Notes: generated by a model from the letters alone, not told the origin. A stretch of DNA of 38,705 nucleotides from Firmicutes bacterium UBA4795 (GCA_002402825.1 DHGP01000033.1:82307-121011); one strand, 5' to 3'. Shown: positions 29,201-36,405, counted from the first letter of the stretch. Made by a program: numbers and translations.

Positions 29201-29838
29201 TATCTAATTTGCCTCCTTTTAATCGGTTCAGTAATTGCTTTTTCTATCGCCCATCCGAGATTATTTAATCGATTCCAAAGAGTTTCTCTTTTGACCCCTA
29301 AAATTTCTGCCCATTCAGCTATGGTCATTTTCTTGCCATTATAAGTAAGGTATATGCTTGTTCGCATATTTCGGGCTTGCTCCTTATGGGTTGCCCATTT
29401 GCAGTTATCAGGGCTATAACCTTTATCATTGTTTATCCGCTCAAGAGTTAAGCCGTCCCGATAACCATTTTCCATAGCCCATTTATAGAATGGTTCAAAC
29501 TCCATCCACTCATCACATACGGTAATTCCGCGTCCACCGTAGCGATCAAAAGCTATTCTGGTTGGATTCATGCATCTGCGTTTCATATCACACCAAATAT
29601 TGTAAAGTCTTGTTCCTGATAGTCCATGCTTGGTACGTCGCTTTCTGAGTAGTTCTGCCCTCAGACAACCACAACTTTGAATAGATCCTTGGATTAGGTC
29701 GCTAGAAGAAACTTTAACTTCATTCCCGCAATCACACTTACAAAGCCAAACTCTATTCCATCGCTTATTTCTTCCGACATCTTTAATACACGTCAACCTT
29801 CCAAACTTCTGCCCGGTTAAATCACGGTATTTGCTCAC
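29200..29838 (-). CDS. HNH homing-endonuclease-like protein
   Basis: A 212-residue paralogue of the gene at 26521. The N-terminal zinc-like part KFGRLTCIKDVG, then CKCDCG and SCGCL, is followed by the nuclease-like block RLYNIWCDMKRRC, RYGGRGITVCDEW, RDGLTLERINNDKGYSPDNC and EQARNM. A C-terminal helix-turn-helix, MTIAEWAEILGVKRETLWNRL, completes it. The plan fits freestanding homing genes in phages, which spread by cutting genomes lacking them. Its stop shares a base with the SbcC-like start. It probably does not serve the phage's own replication. Confidence 0.72.
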   Translation of the reverse strand: MSKYRDLTGQKFGRLTCIKDVGRNKRWNRVWLCKCDCGNEVKVSSSDLIQGSIQSCGCLRAELLRKRRTKHGLSGTRLYNIWCDMKRRCMNPTRIAFDRYGGRGITVCDEWMEFEPFYKWAMENGYRDGLTLERINNDKGYSPDNCKWATHKEQARNMRTSIYLTYNGKKMTIAEWAEILGVKRETLWNRLNNLGWAIEKAITEPIKRRQIR

Positions 29839-29850
29839 CTGGTATCCCCC

Positions 29851-30019
29851 TTACTTAATCATCGGCCTACCCTGCTTCTCTAACTCCCTATTTGCACACT
29901 CCTTACAAAGCGCCTGGCCCATGCCCTTTAATGAAGCATCCGCAGTCAGCCTGTCTATCGAATATAGGGTTTCTTTTTCTTGCTTGCAGTCAAAGCATTT
30001 TGGCGCGGTAGATTTGCAA
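29851..30019 (-). pseudogene. Small zinc-finger gene with a 1-base frameshift
   Basis: A perfect AAGGAGG site precedes TTG (30019), giving MQIYRAK and then an early stop. One frame over, the DNA continues CFDCKQEKETLYSIDRLTAD, CKECANREL and KQGRPMIK to a stop at 29851. Removing one A from the AAAA at about 30,000 joins both into a 55-residue protein with CFDC and CKEC. Either the gene is inactivated or the base is a homopolymer sequencing error. Confidence 0.5.
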
Positions 30020-30090
30020 CGTTTTTCCTCCTTGATCGCCCCCGTTTTTTGTGATAAAATGGGGACAGGGTTAGTGGGCCGCGAAAGCGG

Positions 30091-30444
30091 CTATTTTATT
30101 TGCGGTTTGTCGTAAGCGAGATAATGAACAGCTTTTGCAAGGGCTGAGATTGCACATTCGCCTCCCCACCAGGCACATTTCTCTTTCCGGCAGTATCCTA
30201 TCGCCGTAATGCCAGCAGACAGAAGCGGGCACATTACCTTACCGTCTTTCCCACCGCTAGGTACCTTTGATCCCGTAGCATACGCCTCCAGTTCCTCCAC
30301 CAGCGCCACCTCCTGTACTTTGTTATCAGATTCCGCAACAGCCGGGCCAGCATAAAGCATTTCACCTCCACAATTTGGACATTTAACAACAACAGTAGCC
30401 GAAAACCAGTTGGCGCCGCACTTAGCGCACTTGTAGCAATTCAC
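30091..30444 (-). CDS. Zinc-ribbon phage protein
   Basis: A 117-residue protein. The N-terminal MNCYKCAKCGANWF with CPNCGGEM forms a rubredoxin-like zinc ribbon (two CxxC pairs), and a second Cys set CPLL, YCRKEKCAWW, CAISALAKAV lies in the C-terminal half. The second part resembles the short phage domain in which cysteines surround KEKCAWW. Probably metal-binding; nucleic acid or protein contact role unknown. It is an early-operon gene, third or fourth from the Cro-like gene. Confidence 0.65.
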   Translation of the reverse strand: MNCYKCAKCGANWFSATVVVKCPNCGGEMLYAGPAVAESDNKVQEVALVEELEAYATGSKVPSGGKDGKVMCPLLSAGITAIGYCRKEKCAWWGGECAISALAKAVHYLAYDKPQIK

Positions 30445-30479
30445 ACCTTCACCCCCTTATACCCATCACTTCCCACGCA

Positions 30480-30557
30480 CTATCCCTTATTACGTATTTC
30501 TTCCTTCTTACCCTGGTAGGCCAGTTCACGGATTTTGGCGTAGGTCTCTTTATTCAC
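30480..30557 (-). CDS. Possible 25-residue basic peptide
   Basis: A GTG overlaps the stop of the upstream gene (GTGAATAA) and starts MNKETYAKIRELAYQGKKEE, ending IRNKG. Lys/Glu-rich, helical. Supported only by the overlap and the lack of another gene in this 105-base gap. Confidence 0.3.
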   Translation of the reverse strand: MNKETYAKIRELAYQGKKEEIRNKG

Positions 30558-30705
30558 TTTCCCATTCCTCCGGCGCTAAAATCCTCGCCAGCCGCTCAAA
30601 GTACTCGTCCTGGCTTTCCGGGAGGATACGCAGGACTTCCTCTTTTTCGTTAACTAGGTCGCGAGATGTGCGACGGGCGGTAATTTTGACCAGGGTGACT
30701 TGCAT
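30550..30705 (-). CDS. Small phage protein
   Basis: A 51-residue protein from the ATG at 30705, placed behind a strong GGAGGTGATCCC site: MQVTLVKITARRTSRDLVNE and an acidic tail DEYFERLARILAPEEWESE. An in-frame start at 30747 would overlap the Cro-like gene and lacks an SD. No family recognised. Confidence 0.55.
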   Translation of the reverse strand: MQVTLVKITARRTSRDLVNEKEEVLRILPESQDEYFERLARILAPEEWESE

Positions 30706-30743
30706 GGGATCACCTCCCGAAACGCAAAATGCCCCTAGCCTAC

Positions 30744-30953
30744 TCATTTAGAGCAGGAAGAGGCATCTTCTGGAACAATTTCAAAGGTAATACCAAGAGC
30801 ATTGCCGATACGGGCAATGTTTTCTTCGTTAAGACGTATTTTGCCCTTAAAAACTTTACGGAGGTATTCATAGGTATAGCCGGTCATTTTTGCTAAAGCC
30901 ATTAAGTTGACGTTTTTCTTCTGCATCTCGGCCTTTATGACTTCTCTCCACAT
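30744..30953 (-). CDS. Cro-like helix-turn-helix regulator
   Basis: A 69-residue protein from the ATG at 30953 (SD GGGGTGAT): MWREVIKAEMQKKNVNLMAL with the XRE-type motif LAKMTGYTYEYLRKVFKGKI and NEENIARIGNALGITFEI. It is the first gene of the leftward early operon, divergent from the CI-like repressor, exactly where Cro or an equivalent lytic switch gene lies. It would bind the operators between the two genes. An upstream in-frame ATG (31013) lies within the promoter and is not likely used. Confidence 0.75.
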   Translation of the reverse strand: MWREVIKAEMQKKNVNLMALAKMTGYTYEYLRKVFKGKIRLNEENIARIGNALGITFEIVPEDASSCSK

Positions 30954-30971
30954 TTTTATCACCCCATATTC

Positions 30972-31000
30972 ATAATACAACGGAGCATTGCACTTGTAAA
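30972..31000 (-). promoter_or_regulatory. Leftward early promoter (PR-like)
   Basis: On the minus strand TTTACA (31000-30995), 17 bases, TATTAT (30977-30972): a good sigma-A promoter 20-odd bases before the Cro-like ATG. The spacer contains AGTGCAATG, one of the TTGCA-type repeats of this region, so repressor binding there would block it. Confidence 0.65.
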
Positions 31001-31110
31001 ATTCCATTTGCAACCGTGCGTTTCAATTATCGCCGCTTACAATTAGCTATTGCAAAATTTCTCGCTTTTTCTTTGAAATTGCAATAATATGTTTCTTGTG
31101 TTATGCAACA
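30986..31110. promoter_or_regulatory. CI/Cro operator region with TTGCA repeats
   Basis: Between the divergent regulators TTGCA or its complement appears at about 30988, 31008, 31049, 31078 and 31104 (as ATTGCAC, TTTGCAA, ATTGCAA, ATTGCAA, ATGCAAC). Spacing is irregular, about 20-40 bases. These are candidate operators. Function is inferred from location only. Confidence 0.45.
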
Positions 31111-31124
31111 TATTGTTGTATTCT
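31096..31124 (+). promoter_or_regulatory. Possible repressor promoter (PRM-like)
   Basis: TTGTGT (31096-31101), 17 bases, TATTCT (31119-31124). It is weak (3/6 and 4/6), as usual for a repressor-maintenance promoter. The start point would be near 31131, downstream of the ATG at 31103, which would imply a later translation start. Confidence 0.35.
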
Positions 31125-31744
31125 TTAAAGAAAAGAGGGGTGTTATCATATTAAGAATAAAAGAAGCTAGGAAGTTAAGGAGTATATCGGGGCCAGCGTT
31201 GGCGGAAAAAATAGGCATTACTTCCCAATATTTATACGACATTGAAAATGGTAAGGCCCGTGCAAGAATAGATTTGTTGGAAAAAATAGCAAACGTATTA
31301 AACGTCAGCCTGGATTACTTAGCGGGACGTTCAGAAAGCCCATTGCCAATCATTGTTCACGACGACAAGGAAGGTACGATTCCAATCCTCGGATATATCC
31401 GCGCTGGCCTGCCTCTTCTGGTAACAGAAAACATCCAGGGGTATATCAAACCGCCCGAAGGAGTAAAAGCCGACTTTGCCCTCTTTGTCAAGGGTGAAAG
31501 CATGATCCCTGTTTATCACCCCGGCGTATTGGTCTATATTAGGCAACAGCCGACGGTTGAAAATGGGGAAGTGGCCGTTGTATTAGTGGGCAATGAAGAA
31601 GCCACGTTGAAGAAGGTCAAACTCACGGACAAAAAAATTGAGCTTATCCCGTTCAATCAAGCGGAATACGATACACTCGAATATAAGCCGGAAGAAGTCT
31701 CAATCATCGGAAAAGTTGTCCATCCCTTTCCGCCAAAAAAATGA
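31103..31744 (+). CDS. LexA/CI-type phage repressor (HTH plus S24 peptidase)
   Basis: 213 residues from the ATG at 31103. The XRE helix-turn-helix (about 18-72: RIKEARKLRSISGPALAEKI, SQYLYDIENGKARARI) is joined to a LexA-like domain with the cleavage site Ala101-Gly102 in GYIRAGLP. The catalytic Ser133 lies in KGESM and Lys170 in EATLKK. It would hold the prophage silent and be inactivated during SOS. The first 16 residues (MQHIVVFFKEKRGVII) are unlike repressor N-termini and have no SD. A GAGGGG site at 31134-31140 instead points to a start near 31145-31151, where only ATC, ATA or TTA codons exist. Confidence 0.85.
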   Translation: MQHIVVFFKEKRGVIILRIKEARKLRSISGPALAEKIGITSQYLYDIENGKARARIDLLEKIANVLNVSLDYLAGRSESPLPIIVHDDKEGTIPILGYIRAGLPLLVTENIQGYIKPPEGVKADFALFVKGESMIPVYHPGVLVYIRQQPTVENGEVAVVLVGNEEATLKKVKLTDKKIELIPFNQAEYDTLEYKPEEVSIIGKVVHPFPPKK

Positions 31745-31760
31745 TGTTGGGGGACAAGCC

Positions 31761-33302
31761 ATGCTCGCCATCGCCTATGCCCGCTATTCTTCTTCTCACC
31801 AGCGAGAAGAAAGCATTACCGCCCAACTCCGGGCAATTCACGATTATGCCCGCAGAAACGACATAACCATCATCCGGGAATACACTGACGAAGCAGAATC
31901 CGCCACCACCGACGACAGGCCGGGCTTTCTCCGAATGATTAATGACGTTAAGACCGGCAAGATAAAAGCGAACCTGCTCCTGGTACATAAGCTTGACCGT
32001 TTTGCCCGGAACCGTTACGACAGCGCCATTTACCGCAAAGCCCTCTCCAAAGCAGGCATAAGGCTTGTTGCCGTTGACCAACCGCTTGACGACAGGCCGG
32101 AGAGCATACTTCTGGAATCGCTCCTGGAGGGCCTGGCTGAGTTTTACTCCCGAAACCTGGCCCGGGAGGTCATGAAAGGTATGAAAGAAAATGCCTACCA
32201 GGCCAGATTCAACGGCGGAACTCCGCCTTTAGGCTTTGATGTTATTGACGGACACTATGCGATAAACAAGGAGGAAGCCCGGATCGTCCGGCTTATCTAC
32301 TCTACCTTCCGCCAGTGCAGGAATTACCGCATTATCCAGGATAGGTTGAACAAGCAGGGATACAGGACGAAAGCGGGCAGGCCGTTCGGGAAAAACTCAA
32401 TTTACGAGATACTGCGGAATCCCCGCTACGCCGGTTATTACGTCTTCAACCGCGCCCCCACCAGAGTTGACGGCAAACGCAACTGGCACGCCAGGAAGAG
32501 GGAAGAAGAGATTATCATGATCCCGGACGCAATTCCGGCAATAATACCTAAAGAGGAGTGGGAAGAAGTGCAGAAAATTCTTGACGGCAGGAAAATGGAA
32601 ACGGCCCCCCGGCAGAGGAGCGAAGTTATCTATATCCTCACCGGAAAAGCCGTCTGTGGCGAGTGCGGGGCCGCTATGGTGGGCGATTCCAGCCGGAGCA
32701 AAAGCGGCCAGGTTAAGCGTTACTACAACTGCAACCGGAAGCTGCGGACGAAGGAGTGCGACAACCGGCAGATAAGCAAGCGGATCCTGGAGGAGTATGT
32801 TCTGGGGGAGCTAGAAAAGCACTTCTTTGCTCCGGGGAATAAAGAAGAACTGGCGAAAGAGCTGGTCAGACTGGCGCAGGAAAGGGACGGCAGGGAAGCA
32901 GAAGAAGAGAAAGGGCTAAAGAAGGAATTGGCCGAAGTTGACAGCAAGATCAGGAGCATAGTTACCGCCGTAGAGAACGGGGCGGACTGGAAGCCGTTTG
33001 CGGAAAGAATGAGGGAGCTTTCCACCAGGAAGGAAGATATAGAAGTTCGATTAGGCAGTCTTTCCAGACCACTTAAAACGGTCACGGAAGAAAAGGTGCT
33101 GAAATATCTTTCTTCGCTGAAGTTGTCTTCCTTGTCGGTGTTAGACGATATAAGAAAGCAAAAACTCGTGGAAGAGTATGTCCACGAAGTAAAGGTTTAC
33201 CGCGACAAGATAAAAGTTATTCTGAAAATTACCCTTCCACCTGGTACGGATAAGTCTGGTGCCGGAGGACTGACTATACTTTATCCGTTACCACCGAGGT
33301 AA
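31761..33302 (+). CDS. Large serine recombinase (phage integrase)
   Basis: About 513 residues. The resolvase-type catalytic domain starts AIAYARYSSSHQREESITAQ with the nucleophilic Ser in YARYSS, and continues with KLDRFARNRYDSAIYRKAL. Then come a recombinase domain (GTPPLGFDVIDGHYAIN, GRPFGKNSIYEILRNPRYAG), a zinc ribbon CGECGAAM with CNRKLRTKEC, and a coiled coil (about 400-445). Full length and all key residues make it look active. It follows the repressor by 16 bases, as in many temperate phages. Similar enzymes excise skin/SPbeta-type elements during sporulation. Confidence 0.92.
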   Translation: MLAIAYARYSSSHQREESITAQLRAIHDYARRNDITIIREYTDEAESATTDDRPGFLRMINDVKTGKIKANLLLVHKLDRFARNRYDSAIYRKALSKAGIRLVAVDQPLDDRPESILLESLLEGLAEFYSRNLAREVMKGMKENAYQARFNGGTPPLGFDVIDGHYAINKEEARIVRLIYSTFRQCRNYRIIQDRLNKQGYRTKAGRPFGKNSIYEILRNPRYAGYYVFNRAPTRVDGKRNWHARKREEEIIMIPDAIPAIIPKEEWEEVQKILDGRKMETAPRQRSEVIYILTGKAVCGECGAAMVGDSSRSKSGQVKRYYNCNRKLRTKECDNRQISKRILEEYVLGELEKHFFAPGNKEELAKELVRLAQERDGREAEEEKGLKKELAEVDSKIRSIVTAVENGADWKPFAERMRELSTRKEDIEVRLGSLSRPLKTVTEEKVLKYLSSLKLSSLSVLDDIRKQKLVEEYVHEVKVYRDKIKVILKITLPPGTDKSGAGGLTILYPLPPR

Positions 33303-33310
33303 AAATAAAA

Positions 33311-33337
33311 CCCCCGCCGAAGCGGGGGCTTGTTTTT
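33311..33337 (+). terminator. Intrinsic terminator after the serine recombinase
   Basis: CCCCCGC, loop CGAA, GCGGGGG (33311-33328), then CTTGTTTTT. It lies 8 bases past the recombinase stop. Confidence 0.9.
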
Positions 33338-33505
33338 GACGGGGGAGAGGCCAGCATCCCCCTCCCCTTTTCAGATTCTCCCGAATTATCACCTACAACG
33401 CCGTCCTTGCGTTTATACTCCGCCGAGTAGTCGGCCCCACCCATCGCCTCGGTGGTAATTCTGGTAGCTAGATAGCACCACACCCTTGCAGGTACATTAT
33501 AACAC
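33338..33505. other. Non-coding stretch between recombinase and lysis genes
   Basis: 168 bases with no supportable gene. A short leftward frame (MGGADYSAEYKRKDG and onwards) is open across it but runs into the terminator and has no clear ribosome site. In many temperate phages attP lies in this very position next to the integrase gene. I see no obvious attachment core. Confidence 0.4.
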
Positions 33506-34516
33506 CTAATACTTAACTTTGTAAACCGGAAAGCCCATCGCCTTGACCGCTTCCAGCGTTCTATCCGCTCCAGATTCATAGTAATATGCCCCTACCTGTA
33601 CCCGGTAAAGCGGCCAGCGTTTAGTCTCATAGGTGAGATCAAGCAGTCCCTCTCCTACAAAATTGGGGTGAATCGGCGCTTTGCGCACATGCTTGAACAA
33701 AACTTTTTCCGCTTCGTCAACCGTGGGCCAGCGCCCTTCCCTCTGCTTCCAGGCGGCGTAAATAAGCGCCAATGCCCCGGTCACGTGCGGCGCCGCCATA
33801 GACGTACCGGACAACAGTTTATATCCCCCACCCGGCCAGGCGGAATAAACCTCGGTACCCGGAGCGCCTAGGTCAATGCCGTCGTAAGATGAAGAATACT
33901 TAGCGGCGGTTGCGTCTTTGTTGACGGCTCCCACGGTGACGGGCTCAAACAAGAATCCCGGCCAGTTGAACATTTCTTCTGTCGTGGGATCACCGTCTCC
34001 CGCGTTGCCAGCGGAACAGACGACCGCCGTTCCCTGGTCAATCAATTTTCTGATGAAGTAGTGGATCATCGCATCGTAAGGCCCGCCCCAGGAACAGTTG
34101 ACGGCGGCAATCCGGTTCTCTTCCCCTTGTTCCTCGTTCCATTGAACAAGAAAGCGGAAAGCGTCCTGGAACTGGAAGCCGTTGCCTTCACCGAAAACTT
34201 TGCAGGCGATAATCTTTGCTTCCGGCGCTATGCCGCACGTTTTTCCGGCGATAATGGCTGCTACATGGCAACCATGACCGACATCATCGTTAGGACTACC
34301 CTTGACGAAAGATTGACAATGCAGAATTCTACCTTCAAACTCCGGGTGTCCCGCATCAATCCCCGTATCCACCACGGCCACAATCGCCCCGTCCCCCCTG
34401 GTTTTCTGCCAGAAGGACGGCGCATTGACCAGGGACACGTTCCAGGGAATCTCCTGCTGTGGGGCAACGTCCTGAACTTCGTAAGGAAAAAGCTGCGGGA
34501 GAATCGGGTTAGGCAC
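33506..34516 (-). CDS. Subtilisin-like serine protease (S8) with SPOR-like tail
   Basis: About 336 residues. The catalytic triad is intact: Asp in VAVVDTGIDAGHP (about 50), His in DDVGHGCHVA (about 81), Ser in SGTSMAAPH (about 239), with the oxyanion Asn in CSAGNAG. There is no obvious signal peptide or long propeptide. The last 35 residues, YRVQVGAYYYESGADRTLEA and KAMGFPVYKVKY, look like a short SPOR (peptidoglycan-binding) repeat. The GTG at 34516 is best spaced from GGTGG; TTG codons at 34525 and 34522 are alternatives. It overlaps the amidase end and is last in the lysis operon. Confidence 0.85.
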   Translation of the reverse strand: MPNPILPQLFPYEVQDVAPQQEIPWNVSLVNAPSFWQKTRGDGAIVAVVDTGIDAGHPEFEGRILHCQSFVKGSPNDDVGHGCHVAAIIAGKTCGIAPEAKIIACKVFGEGNGFQFQDAFRFLVQWNEEQGEENRIAAVNCSWGGPYDAMIHYFIRKLIDQGTAVVCSAGNAGDGDPTTEEMFNWPGFLFEPVTVGAVNKDATAAKYSSSYDGIDLGAPGTEVYSAWPGGGYKLLSGTSMAAPHVTGALALIYAAWKQREGRWPTVDEAEKVLFKHVRKAPIHPNFVGEGLLDLTYETKRWPLYRVQVGAYYYESGADRTLEAVKAMGFPVYKVKY

Positions 34517-35246
34517 GCTCAACAACCACCTTTCCCGCCATATCGTCCCAATTTACTTTGTTATTCAGTGCCTCAACTAACTGCCTTACTGGGGCATAAG
34601 TCTGCCCGTTGATAAGGTAGCCCTTGAATTCCTTGTCCTCCACCTGAACGGTTATCTGCCGTTCGATTTTCACATCTTGAGACACATCCTTTCCCTCCTT
34701 CAGCCCCAAGTAGGCCGCTATCCCGTCCGCAATGGCCCGGGCGCATTCCTGCTGAAAATTCTCCCGTTGAAGCAGGTCTTCTTCCGTCGGATTCGAGATA
34801 AATCCGCACTCCACCAAAGCCGCCGGCATGTCGGTGAGGCGCAGGACGGCGAACCTCGCTGCCTTTACTCCCCGATTCGCCAGGCCAGTTTCGGCAACCA
34901 GTCTTTCCAGCATCGCTTCGGCCAGCCGCTTGCCCGCGCCCGAACCCTCGAAATAAAATGCTTCCAGGCCGTGGGCGGCGGGATTGGTGGCGGCGTTGCA
35001 GTGTATACTTACGAACACATCGGCGTTGCCGTCATTGGCAAATTTAGCGCGGTCTTGCAGGGAAACGTCTTTATCGCCGCCACGGGTAAGGATAACGATA
35101 GCGCCCCGTTCGCCCAGCAGTTTTGCTACTTGCTGGGTGATTTTGAGGGTTACGTCTGCCTCACGCAATCCGGACGGCCCAACAGCCCCCGGATCGCTTC
35201 CCCCGTGTCCAGCATCGCAACAGATGATAGATCGCCTCTCAGGCAT
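34509..35246 (-). CDS. N-acetylmuramoyl-L-alanine amidase (endolysin) with copper-amine-oxidase-N-like domain
   Basis: 245 residues. The Amidase_3 domain (1-180) has the zinc ligands and catalytic Glu: CCDAGHGGSDPGAVG, FVSIHCNAA and AALVECGF. It cuts the bond between MurNAc and the peptide stem. The C-terminal 50 residues (FKGYLINGQTYAPVRQLVEAL, then VNWDDMAGKVVVERA) form a copper amine oxidase N-terminal-type domain, common in cell-surface proteins of this bacterial group and probably cell-wall binding. Start behind GGGGGTGG. Together with holin-like genes upstream it forms the lysis module. Confidence 0.9.
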   Translation of the reverse strand: MPERRSIICCDAGHGGSDPGAVGPSGLREADVTLKITQQVAKLLGERGAIVILTRGGDKDVSLQDRAKFANDGNADVFVSIHCNAATNPAAHGLEAFYFEGSGAGKRLAEAMLERLVAETGLANRGVKAARFAVLRLTDMPAALVECGFISNPTEEDLLQRENFQQECARAIADGIAAYLGLKEGKDVSQDVKIERQITVQVEDKEFKGYLINGQTYAPVRQLVEALNNKVNWDDMAGKVVVERA

Positions 35247-35327
35247 TTAGACCACCCCCTCATCATCGTAGTCGTGGGTATGACCGCTTTCAAAGTCAAA
35301 GTCTATCTCGTCATCCTTTATCTCCAT
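35247..35327 (-). CDS. Possible 26-residue acidic peptide
   Basis: ATG at 35327 gives MEIKDDEIDFDFESGHTHDY followed by DDEGVV, ending directly against the amidase ATG. The frame contains the amidase ribosome site. Very acidic, His/Asp-rich. It may be translated for coupling to the amidase. Low certainty. Confidence 0.35.
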   Translation of the reverse strand: MEIKDDEIDFDFESGHTHDYDDEGVV

Positions 35328-35410
35328 CCTTTCCACAGAAGGATCATTATCACGGGTAATAACCCGGCGAGGATCGCGGCAATAATACCAATCAGGTCGG
35401 TGTGCCAACT
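35318..35410 (-). CDS. Possible small membrane peptide without a clear start
   Basis: A frame reading SWHTDLIGIIAAILAGLLPV and IMILLWKGWR is a convincing single membrane segment with a basic end, right after the holin-like gene and overlapping the acidic peptide's ATG. No usual start codon is in frame. A GTG at 35417 overlapping the previous stop would join it after a 1-base shift. It may be a holin partner with a sequencing error, or fortuitous. Confidence 0.3.
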   Translation of the reverse strand, partial: SWHTDLIGIIAAILAGLLPVIMILLWKGWR

Positions 35411-35715
35411 TAAACACCCTCTTTCTTTTCTTTCTCCGCTAACGTTTTGTCGTTCATTTTCCCTGCCGTGGCCGCCACCAGGAAACCGTTGAAGAAGGCC
35501 AGGACAAAGGTTGCCCAGGTGATGGGTTGCCCCGTGGCTAAAGCGGCCAGGGAGAGAATGATAAAACCTACCAGGACGGCGTAGAGGTCAGTCCCCAGGA
35601 TTTTCGGCCAGAAGCGGTCAACGGGATTTTTGGTGTAGGCAACAATGAGGAATGTGAGAAAAGAGGCCCCCGCTAAGGTGGCAATGTTTGTCCAGGTGAA
35701 TAAACTGTCCGGCAT
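35410..35715 (-). CDS. Holin-like phage membrane protein
   Basis: A 101-residue protein with an N-terminal hydrophobic helix (NIATLAGASFLTFLIVAYT), a second (DLYAVLVGFIILSLAALAT) and a third (TWATFVLAFFNGFLVAATAG), ending in a charged tail EKEKKEG. Three helices with a charged C-terminus, between an XhlA-like gene and the amidase, is what class I holins look like. I do not recognise the exact family. It would make the membrane lesion that releases or activates the lysin. Confidence 0.65.
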   Translation of the reverse strand: MPDSLFTWTNIATLAGASFLTFLIVAYTKNPVDRFWPKILGTDLYAVLVGFIILSLAALATGQPITWATFVLAFFNGFLVAATAGKMNDKTLAEKEKKEGV

Positions 35716-35721
35716 AAGAGA

Positions 35722-35952
35722 TCACCTCCCCACCGAATAAACAATCAACCCCACGCAAAGGCTAGTCAAAAACGTCACCAAAGCCGAAACCGCCCACGTT
35801 GGGCGGCCATTAAGTTTTTGTTCGATTCTCTCCAGGCGCTTCTCAATTTTCTCCAGCGTGCTGTTTTGCTTTTCTTCGTGGCGGTCAAACCTTTCTTCCA
35901 AATTCCGCACACACGTTTCAGTTGCCGCAATCCTTTCGACAAGTTCGCTCAA
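35722..35952 (-). CDS. XhlA-like haemolysin/holin accessory protein
   Basis: About 76 residues. An N-terminal coiled coil (ERIAATETCVRNLEERFDRH, EKIEKRLERIEQKL) is followed by a C-terminal membrane segment (WAVSALVTFLTSLCVGLIVY). This is the plan of XhlA of Bacillus PBSX-type lysis cassettes, which works with a holin. The TTG at 35952 is well spaced from AAAGGAG; GTG codons at 35961 and 35973 are closer alternatives. It lies 6 bases upstream of the holin-like gene. Confidence 0.68.
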   Translation of the reverse strand: MSELVERIAATETCVRNLEERFDRHEEKQNSTLEKIEKRLERIEQKLNGRPTWAVSALVTFLTSLCVGLIVYSVGR

Positions 35953-36090
35953 TAGAACCACGCTCCTTTCCACAAATTAAATAACCGCCCCCGGCGGCGT
36001 TTTCGGTATCGAAAATTTTCCAGCCCCCTTTCTTTGGTAAGCCTCCCCGTGGTAAAATTGTGGAAAAACGAGGGAAGGAGGTGTTTTAAA

Positions 36091-36405
36091 ATGGAGGTAA
36101 AATACAGCTTTTTCTGTGAGGCAGCTACAACAGATTCTAGCGGTAGATTAAGCGTTTTAGGCATTTTCGACGGTATTTATGCTACCGCTTTTCCCGCTGT
36201 CCACCCACGTGCAACTTTTGTTGTAGTAATTGAAGGGCATCGTTCAGAAAGACGCAGAATCAACATAGTAGACATAACTAACTGCTTCGCAGAAGGTATT
36301 GCTTACGTAATTAGACGTTGCTTGCAGGCTTGTATATGTTTCCAGAAGCATTTTTATCACCCCTTTCCAAAGGAGGTATGGTTATGCGAAAGTTGGGTAT
36401 TGTGA
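36091..36405 (+). CDS. DUF6941-like protein, probably truncated
   Basis: 104 residues behind GGAAGGAGGTG, starting MEVKYSFFCEAATTDSSGRL and SVLGIFDGIYATAFPAVHPR, which resembles the N-terminal half of the DUF6941 family. After residue about 65 the sequence turns into Cys/His-rich stretches unlike the family (CLQACICFQKHFYHPF), so the second half seems lost or frameshifted. It reads opposite to the surrounding lysis and tail genes, overlaps the next gene by 22 bases, and probably starts an independently expressed lysogenic (moron-type) pair. Confidence 0.5.
   Translation: MEVKYSFFCEAATTDSSGRLSVLGIFDGIYATAFPAVHPRATFVVVIEGHRSERRRINIVDITNCFAEGIAYVIRRCLQACICFQKHFYHPFPKEVWLCESWVL

Noticed and set aside
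33274..33579. 101-codon leftward frame across the recombinase terminator
   Set aside because: It reads through a terminator hairpin and overlaps the protease gene; Arg/Ser-rich with no motif.
34677..35492. 271-codon rightward frame opposite the amidase
   Set aside because: Antisense shadow; the amidase catalytic motifs on the minus strand are unambiguous.
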